A stretch of DNA of 64,000 nucleotides from Slackia isoflavoniconvertens (GTDB lineage: Bacteria > Actinomycetota > Coriobacteriia > Coriobacteriales > Eggerthellaceae). The DNA is taken from contig NZ_QIBZ01000002.1 of NCBI RefSeq assembly GCF_003725955.1, positions 1 through 64,000 of the forward strand, in the 5' to 3' direction. Position 1 is the first letter of the stretch. Every line of letters starts with the position of its first letter. The notes under the pieces are model-generated. The model did not search any database and was not told where the DNA came from. It saw nothing but the letters and a program-made list of their open reading frames with translations. Shown here in pieces: positions 24,696 to 36,136 of this stretch. The position numbers were made by a program, and so were the translations under genes.

Positions 24696-27600
24696 GACTC
24701 GCCTCCTCCCCTTGCGCACTTACGGGCGCGTTTTTTGTCGCACCGTCAGATTCGGCTGCGCCGTTTACCTTCGCCGCACCGCTAACTTCTGGCGCATTTT
24801 CTGCACCATCGAATCCGCCGGATTTCGCTTCGCCGTTCGCTTCTTCTGCTTCCTTCGGCTCAATGCGGACCATGATTTCCTTCGCGCCGGCAAACGCGTC
24901 GCCCGCAAGCGCGACGCTTTGCATCTCAGCAGGAACCGCCACGAGCACACGACGACGCTTCACGAGCTCAATCTCACCATTCGCCAGGCGTTTTTCAATG
25001 ACGATCGACGCGTTTTCGAACGACGCCGATGTACGGAAGCGCAGCGTGACACGGCTCGTTTGCGGATGCACGTATTGCGGAACGATATAGCGCACGCCTA
25101 TGCCTGCACGCGTGGGGGCGGATCCTTCGCGCGATGTAGCCGCCGGCGGCGTAGCGTGAGGCGTTACGGAACGGCGAAGCGCGCGCCGCGCGGCCGATGC
25201 TCCTGCATGGTCGCCTTCATCGGACACGAAATCGACCAGGTCGTGAATATGAAGCGCGTTTCCGCAGGCGAACAGGCCCGCCGCGCTTGTCTCAAAATTG
25301 TCGTCGACGATGGCGCCACCCGTCATGGGGTCGAGCGCCACACCCGCATCGGTCGCAAGCGCATTTTCGGGAATAAGGCCCACGGAAAGCAGCAGCGTGT
25401 CGCACGGAATGCGACGCTCGGTACCCGGAATAGGTGCGTAATGGCCATCAACTTTGCTCACGATGACAGCTTCAAGCTTCGAGGTGCCTTCAATGCCCAC
25501 GACCGTCGTAGACGTATGCAGCGGAATGCCGAAGTCGTCGAGGCACTGCACGATATTGCGTCGCAGGCCGCTTGGCGTGGGGTTGATTTCGAACACGCCG
25601 GCCACGCGCGCGCCCGCGAACGTGAGGCGGCGCGCCATGATGAGGCCGATGTCGCCCGAACCAAGAATCACCACGTTGCTGCCGGGAGCACAGCCCTGCA
25701 AGTTCATGAAGTTCTGCGCCGACCCGGCCGAGAACACGCCCGCGGGGCGCGTGCCCGGCGTTCCGAGCGCGCCAGCGCCGCGTTCGCGCGAGCCCGTCGC
25801 AAGCACCACCGCGCCCGCCGAAATGGTTTGCTCGCCTTGCGGCGACACGATTTCCACCGAAATGTCGCGCGCGCCTTCGCCGCCGTTTTTCACGCGCAGC
25901 ACGCTCGCATCGCGAACGACGTGCACATTGAGGCCTTCGAGCGTCGCGAGCTCGCGCGAAGCGTATTCGGGACCGGTGAGTTCCTCGCCAAAACGGTGCA
26001 AGCCGAAGCCATTGTGGATGCACTGCTTCAAAATGCCGCCCTGGTGGCTTTCGCGATCGACGAGCACCACACTCGCGCCTTTTCGCGCAGCCGAAGCAGC
26101 CGCGGCGATACCCGCCGCGCCGCCACCGATAACAGCAACGTCGTATTCGAGCGAGGAGCACGCGGCGATTGAAGCTTCGAGAGTTTGGAGGGCACCGGTT
26201 TCGACGCCAGCTTCAAAGCTGGCCGAAAGGGCCCCGGCTTTGAAGCCGTCGGCGTCAGGAACGGCAGGCGCGGGCTCCTCAACCTTGAAACCGCCGGCCT
26301 TCCCTTGATTGGCTTGGACATTCGAGGATAAGCCCTCTTCCGAAGATTCGCTTTCGCCCCCGTGCTTCGCCGCCGCATCGGCAACGCCGCCAACGGCGCG
26401 GTTCGATTCGTTCCGCACAAGCTCAACGTAGTTTTCGGGCGCTTCGGCAACGATGCGCGAACCAGCGAAGCGCTTCGGCAGCTCGCTCGGAGCGATGCCG
26501 GCCTCGCGCGCCACGACCTTTGCGAGCTCGGGCATGCAGAAGCCGCCGTGGCAGCGACCCATGGTCGCGCCCGTGCGCCACTTCAACGCGTCGAGACACA
26601 GCACGGGCAGCTTCGTGTGCAGCGCGGAAGCGACATCAGCTTCGGTCACCTCGTTGCAGCGGCAGAGCATATGGCCTGCGTCGGGATTGGCAGAGATGGC
26701 TGCGCGACGCTCTTCTTCATTCATGTTCTTGAACAGCGCAGGCAGCGACAATACGGGATTGAACTGGTGGTTTTCCGCAGCATTGAGCTTTTCGGCAATG
26801 CACGCAGCCATATCAACGGCAACAGCGGGAGAGGAAGTCAAGCCCGGCGATTCAAAGCACGCGATGTCGAAAAAGCCTGGCGCACTCGGCACCTCGCCAA
26901 TTTCGAAATCGCCCGTATCGCCCGTGGCGCGCACGCCGGCGAACGTGGTAATGCGGGCTCGCATATTAAGCGCGGGGTACGTCTTTTTCGCAGCGGCCGT
27001 GATTGCGGCCAAGCCCTCGGCGGTGGTTGACGTGGCGTCTTTGTCACCTTGGGGAACGGCATTCGGACCAACGAGCATGTTGCCATGCACCGTAGGCGAG
27101 ACAAGCACGCCCTTGCCCGCTTTCGTGGGGGCCTGAAACATCGTATGCGCGAACAAGCCGCCCATATCGGTATCCATGAGGTTGTATTCGCCGCGACGGG
27201 GGGTTATCGAAAACGCGTGCGGCGCGACCATGTCGTGGATTTCGTCAGCATGCACGCCGGCAGCATTCACCACGACGCGGGCGCGCACCGCTTCGGCAAC
27301 GTCGCCCTGGGCGCCCTCGATGTGAAGAATGTAGCCCGCGCCCCGGGCGGGGTCGACAGCAACGGACTGGACGGAGCCGGCGGCGACGGCTTGGACGGAA
27401 TCGGCGGTCGGAGTCTGCGCAGGCTCGATGCCCACAACTTTGCTTGAGAAATTAAATTCGACGCCATTGCGGACCGCGTTTTCGCCAGCGCGGAACGCCA
27501 CTTGATACGGATCGCAAATCGCGCCCGTGGGAACAAGCAACGCGCCAAGTGCCTCGGGCGACACGTTCGGTTCAAGCTCGCGAAGTTCTCGTGCATCGAT

Positions 27601-27957
27601 TACGCGCAGGCCCTCGACGCCATTATGCTCGCCCCGCTCGCGCAACCCGCGAATCGCCTCGAGCTCGTCTTCCGTATAAGCGAGTACCATCGATCCGTTG
27701 TTGATATAGGGAAATCCCAGTTCGCTCGCCCATTGCGGATACAACTTCGCGCCTTCTACGTTATAGCGCGCCTTGCGGGTGCCGGGCTTCGGATCGTAAC
27801 CCGCATGCACGATTCCGCTGTTTGCGCGCGTGGCACCATCGGCCACATCGAGTCCGGCCTCGAACACTGCAACTTTCAATGCGAAACGGGCGCATTCGCG
27901 AGCCACGCAACAGCCCGCAACGCCCGCTCCCACAATGGCGACATCCACTTCGCGCAT
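24688..27957 (-). CDS. Fused GlpA-like dehydrogenase and FAD/NAD(P) oxidoreductase
   Basis: This 1089-residue protein joins two enzymes that are usually separate genes. Residues 1-400 are a DAO-type FAD dehydrogenase of the glycerol-3-phosphate/L-2-hydroxyglutarate class (FAD motif GAGVAG at 10-15). A BFD-like [2Fe-2S] segment follows (CRCNEV near 431, GRCHGGFC near 467). After a flexible linker (about 522-597) comes a pyridine-nucleotide-disulfide-type oxidoreductase with GGGAAG near 610 and a GSGDIG second motif, then a beta-rich tail and a low-complexity end. Electrons would pass from the hydroxy-acid or polyol phosphate through FAD and Fe-S to NAD(P) or the respiratory chain. AGGAGGG precedes the ATG. 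The substrate is not certain, and no glpK or glpF is nearby. Confidence 0.87.
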   Translation of the reverse strand: MREVDVAIVGAGVAGCCVARECARFALKVAVFEAGLDVADGATRANSGIVHAGYDPKPGTRKARYNVEGAKLYPQWASELGFPYINNGSMVLAYTEDELEAIRGLRERGEHNGVEGLRVIDARELRELEPNVSPEALGALLVPTGAICDPYQVAFRAGENAVRNGVEFNFSSKVVGIEPAQTPTADSVQAVAAGSVQSVAVDPARGAGYILHIEGAQGDVAEAVRARVVVNAAGVHADEIHDMVAPHAFSITPRRGEYNLMDTDMGGLFAHTMFQAPTKAGKGVLVSPTVHGNMLVGPNAVPQGDKDATSTTAEGLAAITAAAKKTYPALNMRARITTFAGVRATGDTGDFEIGEVPSAPGFFDIACFESPGLTSSPAVAVDMAACIAEKLNAAENHQFNPVLSLPALFKNMNEEERRAAISANPDAGHMLCRCNEVTEADVASALHTKLPVLCLDALKWRTGATMGRCHGGFCMPELAKVVAREAGIAPSELPKRFAGSRIVAEAPENYVELVRNESNRAVGGVADAAAKHGGESESSEEGLSSNVQANQGKAGGFKVEEPAPAVPDADGFKAGALSASFEAGVETGALQTLEASIAACSSLEYDVAVIGGGAAGIAAAASAARKGASVVLVDRESHQGGILKQCIHNGFGLHRFGEELTGPEYASRELATLEGLNVHVVRDASVLRVKNGGEGARDISVEIVSPQGEQTISAGAVVLATGSRERGAGALGTPGTRPAGVFSAGSAQNFMNLQGCAPGSNVVILGSGDIGLIMARRLTFAGARVAGVFEINPTPSGLRRNIVQCLDDFGIPLHTSTTVVGIEGTSKLEAVIVSKVDGHYAPIPGTERRIPCDTLLLSVGLIPENALATDAGVALDPMTGGAIVDDNFETSAAGLFACGNALHIHDLVDFVSDEGDHAGASAARRALRRSVTPHATPPAATSREGSAPTRAGIGVRYIVPQYVHPQTSRVTLRFRTSASFENASIVIEKRLANGEIELVKRRRVLVAVPAEMQSVALAGDAFAGAKEIMVRIEPKEAEEANGEAKSGGFDGAENAPEVSGAAKVNGAAESDGATKNAPVSAQGEEASHE

Positions 27958-28061
27958 GGAGCCCTCCTAGCGACGGTAACGGCATAATGCTACATCAGTG
28001 AACTATTTTCCGCGACATCGTTGGACGAATTTGGCCAAATGGAAGAACGGGCGTTGGGGCG

Positions 28062-29072
28062 CTACAGCACCTCATTGCGCTCAAAGAACGCCGCTGCATT
28101 TTCGAAGCAAATGGCATTGGCGATTTCGGCGCCGAATTCATGCGCGAACAGCGTATGCAACTCGCCTACGCGCTGCGCAGGCTCGAGCCAACTCGGCACA
28201 TCGCAGCCGTCGTAATCGCTGCCAAGAGCGATAGCGTGCTCGCCGCCGAGTTTCAGGAAATGGTCGATGTGGAACAGCACGTCGTCGCGCGTGGGATCGG
28301 CGCCGTCTCCGCGCACGAAATCTCGGCAGAAATTGAAGCCCACAATGCCGCCACGGTCAACGAGCGCGCGGAACATATCGTCGGTGAGATTGCGCGGGTG
28401 GCCGCACACGGCGCGCGAGTTCGAATGCGACGCCGCGAACGGGCGTGAGCTCGCCTTCACCACGTCCCAGAAGCTCGTGTCGTTCAAATGCGACACATCG
28501 ACCACCATGCGGCGCTGCTCCATAGCGCGCACCACCTGGGCGCCGAACGTCGAAAGCCCATCGGTCGTAACATTGCCCGACGCGATGGCGTTTTTGCCGT
28601 TCCACGTGAGCGTGAGCATTTTCACATCCGCGTCGGCAGCCGCGTGCAGGCGATCGAGCGAGCCCTCGATGAATGAGCCGCCTTCGACCGTGAACATGCC
28701 AGCGCATTTCCCATTATCGACAATGCCGCGAATATCGCGAGCGTCGTGCACCTGTTCAATGAGCGCGGCATGCTCAGCGAGCTGGGACTGGAAGAAATCG
28801 CGCACGGCGCAGAAAACCTGCCAGCCCCAATCGGCCGACATATGGTCGGGAATGAACGCCGCGAAGCACTGGCACCAGGCATACTGGGCTTTCGCCATGC
28901 GGTCGAGCGCGATATGGCAATCGTTGCTCGCGAGCGAAGACATGCGCGCATCAGGAATCGCAGCGTCTTGCTCCATGAAACCAGCGTCGGGAAACGACTT
29001 ATGCAGGGCGAGCCTATCGAGCGTGTCGCAATGCAGGTCGAAAATATAAGTCGGTGCGGTTTCAAATGGCAT
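28062..29072 (-). CDS. Membrane dipeptidase family (peptidase M19)
   Basis: The 336-residue protein is an M19 metallo-dipeptidase of the renal dipeptidase type. Zinc ligands H14 and D16 are in FDLHCDT, the bridging glutamate is in TVEGG, and histidines are in VVDVSH and ASHSN, with a GSDYDG motif near the end. It has no signal peptide, so it is probably cytoplasmic. Bacterial members hydrolyse dipeptides, sometimes with D-residues. ATG 29072 is preceded by AAAGGAAA; the longer frame to 29165 has no site. It lies 104 bp upstream of the fused flavoprotein on the same strand. Confidence 0.9.
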   Translation of the reverse strand: MPFETAPTYIFDLHCDTLDRLALHKSFPDAGFMEQDAAIPDARMSSLASNDCHIALDRMAKAQYAWCQCFAAFIPDHMSADWGWQVFCAVRDFFQSQLAEHAALIEQVHDARDIRGIVDNGKCAGMFTVEGGSFIEGSLDRLHAAADADVKMLTLTWNGKNAIASGNVTTDGLSTFGAQVVRAMEQRRMVVDVSHLNDTSFWDVVKASSRPFAASHSNSRAVCGHPRNLTDDMFRALVDRGGIVGFNFCRDFVRGDGADPTRDDVLFHIDHFLKLGGEHAIALGSDYDGCDVPSWLEPAQRVGELHTLFAHEFGAEIANAICFENAAAFFERNEVL

Positions 29073-30030
29073 AGTTGCTTTCCTTTGCTCGATGCGGCCG
29101 GACGGGCAGGATGCTGCTCGGTGCACCACTCGGCGCCGGCACCCCGCATTGGTGCGTTCGTTCAATCATCGGACATGATAGCCCCGTTTTCAACACGGCG
29201 AGCTTTTTTCTGGAGCGGCGGGCGCCACGCGGCTCATGAGAATAGTTCACAGGCGCAACTCCCACAGCAAAACGATATGCCGCTCGATGCAAACTGCGAC
29301 CCTCGGCGCAACTGGTGCACCGTTTGTCCACGGAACCTTTCAGCACGTTCGCCTCGCTCGAAAGCACAGCAAGCAGCGCGGCCTCCTATGTTCCGAGCCC
29401 TATCCACTGCGAGGACTCTCGTTTTGTCCCGATTTCCCTTTTTCTGGCACAAATTTGCGGTTGTGAACGATGGCGGATGTCTTAGGAAGAGCCTTCCGTA
29501 CCTTAGGAATTCCGTGAACTGGGGTTATGCATTTTCCCAAACACGATGGAGCTCATGAAATCGTTCACAACCGCAAATTTGTGCCAGGAAATTGTTTTTC
29601 GGGACCAAAATCAGAATTTGGCTCCGAATAGCTCGCAGCTACTTGGCCCCGAGCAAACCACAGTCATGCGACCGGCCCGAACCGCCCGCGCCCGATCGGA
29701 ATCGCATGGCCAAGGCCGCTCGATTCTGGCCGATCGATTTGCCCAATCGACTCGAACCATCCAATCCGAATCAAGGCGCCCGACTTAGACCAAGGCAAAG
29801 TGCCCAGCCCGTGCCAAAGACCCCGAATCAGGCTACTCAACCTAACGCCCGGCCTGACCGTTCGCTCCGCTCTCCCGACCCGCTCGTTCGGATCGCCTAC
29901 CAAACACGGCCCCTCGGCCCGACTCTTCCATCCCGAATCTTTCGGCCTGGCCACGCGGCTTGGACCGAATCGCCCAGCTTGGCTGAATCGAACCGTTTAA
30001 CCTGGTTGAGCCTGACCGTTCAGCCTTGGG
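29073..30030. other. Gene-free stretch of nearly 1 kb
   Basis: It holds the 180-bp element at 29426-29605 and, at 29640-30030, a low-complexity run with repeated CCGAATC and GGCCnGA-like words. The 224-codon frame on the plus strand lacks a ribosome binding site and runs into the antisense of the next gene, so I do not call it. Confidence 0.5.
29426..29605. repeat. 180-bp element with 46-bp terminal inverted repeats
   Basis: The two ends (29426-29471 and 29560-29605) are inverted copies. The inner 28 bp (29444-29471 and 29560-29587) match perfectly, and the tips both read GTCCCGA after an 11-12-nt divergent segment. The 88-bp centre has no gene. This is the build of a miniature inverted-repeat transposable element, although target-site duplications are not clear. 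Confidence 0.65.
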
Positions 30031-31083
30031 CTATTCAACCTGAGCGAGCCACGCCTCGTATTCATCCAGCTTGCCCGCGAGCATCTTTGCATAGCGTTCC
30101 TGGATTGCCTTCGTTATGGAGCCTGGCTTTGGTCCCGTTTTCCCAGGCTTACCTATCGCACAACCGTCAATCGAAGAAACCGGAATCACGCCATGCACCG
30201 CATCGCACAAGAACAGTTCGTCGGCAATGCAAAGGTCGGCACGCGTCATGCGTTCTTCAACGATAGGGACATCGAGATCCATAGCAAAGTTGATCACGGT
30301 GTCACGCTCGACTGACTCGCGAACACCACACGCGAGGGGCGGCGTGGAGAGCACGCCGTCGCGCACGGCGAACACGGCTTTACGCGCTCCAGAGCACACA
30401 TCGCCCGCTTCGTTCAGCAGAATCGGCTCATCAAAACCGCGCTGTCTCGCCTCGCGCAAGGCGAATGCCGCATTCGCACGAGACGCGGCAAACTCTGCTT
30501 GCGGCGGCAACGCGTTGTTCGAAATCGCACGCCACGAGGAGATTCCCGCGGTGGCCACTTCAGAATCGGAGCACGACAAACCGCGCTCGCCCGAATGAGC
30601 GCCTTCGTCATCGCGGAACGACCCGTCGGCGCCGGGAAGCGAGTCGCCGCAACCGGAGCACGCATCGCTTCCTGCGGAAATCGATTTAGCCTCGCCCGAA
30701 AACGGCATACAGAATATGGCAACGCTCGCCTGGCCACCCAATGGAAGCAGACCGTCGGTCGAGGCCGCACCGCCGAAATACGCGATGAAGCGCACAATAC
30801 CTTCGTCGCACCCGTCGGCCACGCTCGCCTTCGCGACCTTAAGGGCGGCTTTTGCGAGCTTGCTCGATGTATGCGGCAACTCTATCTGCGCGATTTTCGC
30901 CGAACGTTCGAACTGCTTTACATGGTCGTCCACACGAAACACGAAGCCGCCGCGCTCGTTTTTGAACAAGGGGACATCCTCAAGAACGACCATGCCATCC
31001 ATAAGCGAAGCACACGAAATCGCGCACGTTGCCTCGGCAGCCGCCACAAATTTGCCATCGAGCCATATGGTTTTCGTTTCCAC
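30031..31083 (-). CDS. Class IV aminotransferase-like protein without the catalytic lysine
   Basis: The 350-residue product has the branched-chain aminotransferase/aminodeoxychorismate lyase fold: TIWLDGKFVAAAEATC at the N-terminus, GDVCSGARKAVFAVRDGVLSTPPL, and a C-terminal ADELFLCDAVHGVIPVSSIDG match. When aligned with E. coli IlvE, the position of the PLP-binding lysine falls on glutamate, and no lysine lies in the neighbouring stretch; the usual SEGxxxNLF is also changed. A Ser/Gly/Asp-rich insert of about 55 residues splits the fold. Start is GTG 31083 after AAAGGA. It may be a non-catalytic or repurposed member. Confidence 0.7.
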   Translation of the reverse strand: METKTIWLDGKFVAAAEATCAISCASLMDGMVVLEDVPLFKNERGGFVFRVDDHVKQFERSAKIAQIELPHTSSKLAKAALKVAKASVADGCDEGIVRFIAYFGGAASTDGLLPLGGQASVAIFCMPFSGEAKSISAGSDACSGCGDSLPGADGSFRDDEGAHSGERGLSCSDSEVATAGISSWRAISNNALPPQAEFAASRANAAFALREARQRGFDEPILLNEAGDVCSGARKAVFAVRDGVLSTPPLACGVRESVERDTVINFAMDLDVPIVEERMTRADLCIADELFLCDAVHGVIPVSSIDGCAIGKPGKTGPKPGSITKAIQERYAKMLAGKLDEYEAWLAQVE

Positions 31084-31300
31084 GGAATTCCTTTCGAAGC
31101 ATAAAAAATGGACGACCACAGAACGGTCAAGCAGGGCGGCACTCGCTCGGAGCATTGCCCGCAATGCGGGCAGGTCCCGAGGGATTGCCAATCAGGCGCC
31201 TTCGGAAAGCCGCCCGACCCGTCTCGCCTCCAAAGAAGCCCGAGGATGTTGCTGTGCCCCGAAGGGGCCCGGGGCGGGGTTTTGTCGAACCGCTCCGACG
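31084..31300. repeat. Hairpin-rich spacer between racemase and aminotransferase-like genes
   Basis: A nested stem has outer arms GGGCGGC/GCCGCCC (31134-31140 and 31209-31215), a middle CTCGG/CCGAG pair and the core TGCCCGC-AAT-GCGGGCA (31156-31172). A second hairpin CCCCGAAGGGG lies near 31255. The layout resembles the palindromic elements of the leu region but the sequence differs. Confidence 0.5.
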
Positions 31301-32050
31301 TTATTCGCCGTATACGTTGTCGAGTGCAGTATGATCCCACTTCACAGGGGCGCCGCATTCCTGAACACTGCGAATTGCAAGCACTTCCATGGCGTCGACC
31401 ACAACCATGCCGTGCGATTTCGCGGGCGCGTTAATCACGGAAAGCTCGGTGCAGCCAAGAATCACGCTGTCGCACCCTTGCTCACGCAAATGGGCGCTCA
31501 CCTCGTCGAACGCGCGCATGTTTGCGGGGCGGCCACGCTTCACGTCGTCATAAATAATGCTCATGACCTTCGCCTGATTTTCGGCATTGGGCAGCACCGC
31601 TTTCAGGCCATATGCCTCGAGCTCGTTTTGCAACACACGCGCGTGCCCCGTGCCGTCGGTCGCCATAATGCCCACGCAGCGCTTGCCCGCAAGAGCCAAA
31701 TAGCGCGCCGTTTCGCGCGGCATGTGCACCAAATGCGCCGTTTGCAGGCCAGCCGACCATTCGTCGCTGCGATAATGCCCGGTCACACACGGAGTGGCGA
31801 GCACCTCGCATCCCAAATCTTCCAACTCAAGCGCAGCCTCGTGCAACGGCGGCAAATACGACTCATCGCTTTTACCCAAAATAAACGCCGTGCGATCAGG
31901 CGTTTGCGGACGATTCAAAATGGTGATATCGAGGTGGTCCTGATCGGTTTCCGCCTCGGTAAGGTCGATAACGCGCGCAAACAGGGTCGCCGTTGCCGCC
32001 GGACCCAATCCGCCAATAATTCCGAGCTTCTTGTAATTCTCGTTGCCCAT
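31301..32050 (-). CDS. Aspartate/glutamate racemase family protein
   Basis: This 249-residue protein has the two-cysteine active site of the Asp/Glu/hydantoin racemase superfamily: the first cysteine in ATPCVTGHY (near 85) and the second in ILGCTELSV (near 200), with an N-terminal LGIIGGLGPAAT loop typical of aspartate racemase. The usual N-T-x-H after the first cysteine reads V-T-G-H here, so substrate preference may differ. Family members supply D-amino acids without PLP. It is divergent from a TSUP transporter gene. Confidence 0.85.
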   Translation of the reverse strand: MGNENYKKLGIIGGLGPAATATLFARVIDLTEAETDQDHLDITILNRPQTPDRTAFILGKSDESYLPPLHEAALELEDLGCEVLATPCVTGHYRSDEWSAGLQTAHLVHMPRETARYLALAGKRCVGIMATDGTGHARVLQNELEAYGLKAVLPNAENQAKVMSIIYDDVKRGRPANMRAFDEVSAHLREQGCDSVILGCTELSVINAPAKSHGMVVVDAMEVLAIRSVQECGAPVKWDHTALDNVYGE

Positions 32051-32191
32051 ACGAAGCCTCTTTTCCTACCGTTTGGCGGTTTGCTGCGCTTTCGCGCCGC
32101 TCGCCCGCCCAGCTTCCTCGGTTTGCTGCCATGAATTATAATCCGCAAGGCTTCAACGCTATTGCGACAGTAAAGATACGGTAAGGAATCC

Positions 32192-32950
32192 ATGGACCCC
32201 ATAACGCTGCTCATCGTGTGCCCGCTTGTGTTTCTGGCGATGCTCGTCGACGCCATTGCGGGAGGCGGCGGGCTCATCTCGCTCACTGCGTACCTGGTAG
32301 CCGGCCTGCCGCCGCACGTCGCGCTGGGCACCAACAAGGTTTCGAGCGCCATTGGCACCGTCGTTGCGACGGCCCGCTTCGCAAAAAGCGGCCTCATCAA
32401 AATCAAACTCGCAATTCCCGCCGTGATTTTCGCGCTCGCAGGTTCTGCCATCGGCGCGAAGGTTGCGTTGCACACACCCGACGGCGTCATTCAGATGATT
32501 ATGGTGTTCGCCCTGCCCGTGGTCGCGTTTTTCGTGCTGCGCAAGCGCGCGCTCGACGTACCCGCCGACGCCACGATCTCCACGAAAAAGCAGATCGCCA
32601 TCATCGCCATTTCGTCGTTTTTCATCGGCATGTACGACGGCTTCTACGGACCGGGCACGGGCACGTTCATGCTGCTCGCATTCACGGCGGCAGCGAAGCT
32701 GCCCGTGCGCGAAGCGAACGGCGAAGTGAAGTGCGCAAACCTCGCGTCAAACGTCGCCGCGCTCGTGACGTTCGCCGCCAATGGCGCCGTTTGGTGGGGC
32801 CTGGGCCTTGTTGCTTCGCTGTTCGCGATTGCCGGTAGCTATGTGGGTTCGGGATTGGTCATGAAAAACGGCGCAAAAGTCGTGCGCCCCATCATGCTCG
32901 TCGCGCTCGCGCTCCTGTTCGTGAAGGTGCTTTACGACCTGGTATTTTAA
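32192..32950 (+). CDS. TSUP (TauE/SafE) family membrane transporter
   Basis: The 252-residue protein has about eight membrane segments and the TSUP marks: a DAIAGGGGLISLTAYL stretch near 20-35 and the repeat-related GMYDGFYGPGTGTFM near 150. Family members are thought to export sulfite, sulfoacetate or related anions. No sulfur genes are adjacent, so the substrate is unknown. TAAGGA lies before the ATG. The stop overlaps a short GTATTTTAAAAAATAC palindrome. Confidence 0.85.
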   Translation: MDPITLLIVCPLVFLAMLVDAIAGGGGLISLTAYLVAGLPPHVALGTNKVSSAIGTVVATARFAKSGLIKIKLAIPAVIFALAGSAIGAKVALHTPDGVIQMIMVFALPVVAFFVLRKRALDVPADATISTKKQIAIIAISSFFIGMYDGFYGPGTGTFMLLAFTAAAKLPVREANGEVKCANLASNVAALVTFAANGAVWWGLGLVASLFAIAGSYVGSGLVMKNGAKVVRPIMLVALALLFVKVLYDLVF

Positions 32951-32986
32951 AAAATACGCGAAGTGGTCTGAAAACTATCGCATATC

Positions 32987-33029
32987 AAAAAAAACGGCTG
33001 AGGCGGTTCAATATCCGCCTCAGCCGTTC
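32987..33029 (-). terminator. Strong terminator between convergent genes
   Basis: AACGGCTGAGGCGG pairs perfectly with CCGCCTCAGCCGTT around an 8-nt loop. On the minus strand it runs into TTTTTTTT, so it ends the small membrane protein gene. Confidence 0.9.
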
Positions 33030-33080
33030 GTCGCTCCGCGGGCAACCGAGCGAATTCGTCTAAATGAAACGCCCGATCGC

Positions 33081-33458
33081 CTAGATGAAATGCCCAATAA
33101 GGAACCCAGCAATCACGCCCACCATGGCCACAAGCACGGTGAACACGCTCACGAGCCAATCGTGGCGGCGGTCTTCTTGACGATGGCGCTCGATTCGCTG
33201 AATCTCGGCTCTCTCAGAATCGATATAGCCCACATAGGAATAGCCCTTCGCGAGCACTTCCACCACATAGGGGTTGCCCTCTTTGTAGATGGCGCCAATC
33301 ATGCCCATCTGGTCGAGGCGGCGCATAGCCGCGCCCGCTTCGGTGTCTCGCTTGATGAATGCAAGCGGCGCCTGGCGACCTTCCTGCCTACGCGCGGTCT
33401 CGAGCTGGATAAGCCGGCGAAGAACCTTCTCGTCGTATGTGCTCAGCCTGTCTTGCAT
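33081..33458 (-). CDS. Small C-terminally anchored protein of unknown function
   Basis: The 125-residue product starts with a charged helical region (STYDEKVLRRLIQLE), has a central part resembling a small winged-helix fold (MRRLDQMGMIGAIYKEGNPYVVEVLAKG), a further charged helix and one C-terminal membrane helix (SVFTVLVAMVGVIAGFLIGHF). It would be tail-anchored with the bulk in the cytoplasm. ATG 33458 follows GGGAAGG; an upstream ATG at 33506 is possible. I do not recognise the family. The gene is convergent with the TSUP gene and divergent from ligA. Confidence 0.65.
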   Translation of the reverse strand: MQDRLSTYDEKVLRRLIQLETARRQEGRQAPLAFIKRDTEAGAAMRRLDQMGMIGAIYKEGNPYVVEVLAKGYSYVGYIDSERAEIQRIERHRQEDRRHDWLVSVFTVLVAMVGVIAGFLIGHFI

Positions 33459-33627
33459 GCTCGAAACCTTCCCTATCTCGCTCACGTGCGGCACCCTTTT
33501 CCGCACCCAATAATTACTAAAAGATACGAGCAGTATAGCGCACCGACGCGCGAGCTTCGAAATTCATTGCTTTTCAGCGCAAATCGGCGAGCGCGCGGGG
33601 GTTGGTGGTACCCTGATAGCCGTTTAA

Positions 33628-35967
<2,340 letters not shown>

Positions 35968-36040
35968 AAGATGGCGGGCGCATCGCCAGCGACGCGCCTG
36001 GGCGCAAATAAGCGAGCCGCATACCCCGCTCAAGCAAGAC

Positions 36041-36076
36041 AAAGGGCCAAGAGCAAAAGCTCTTGGCCCTTTTTTG
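36041..36076 (+). terminator. Terminator after ligA
   Basis: GGGCCAAGAGC-AAAA-GCTCTTGGCCC is followed by TTTTTT; the A-rich 5' flank would also let it act on the opposite strand. Confidence 0.92.
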
Positions 36077-36136
36077 CGATGCAAGCCAATGGGGAGGGAG
36101 GGTTGAGGGGGCTTGCTCGCATTCGAAATAATCGGA

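Noticed and set aside
29592-30266. 224-codon Pro/Arg/Ser-rich plus-strand frame
   Set aside because: It starts in a repeat element, has no ribosome site and runs antisense into the aminotransferase-like gene.
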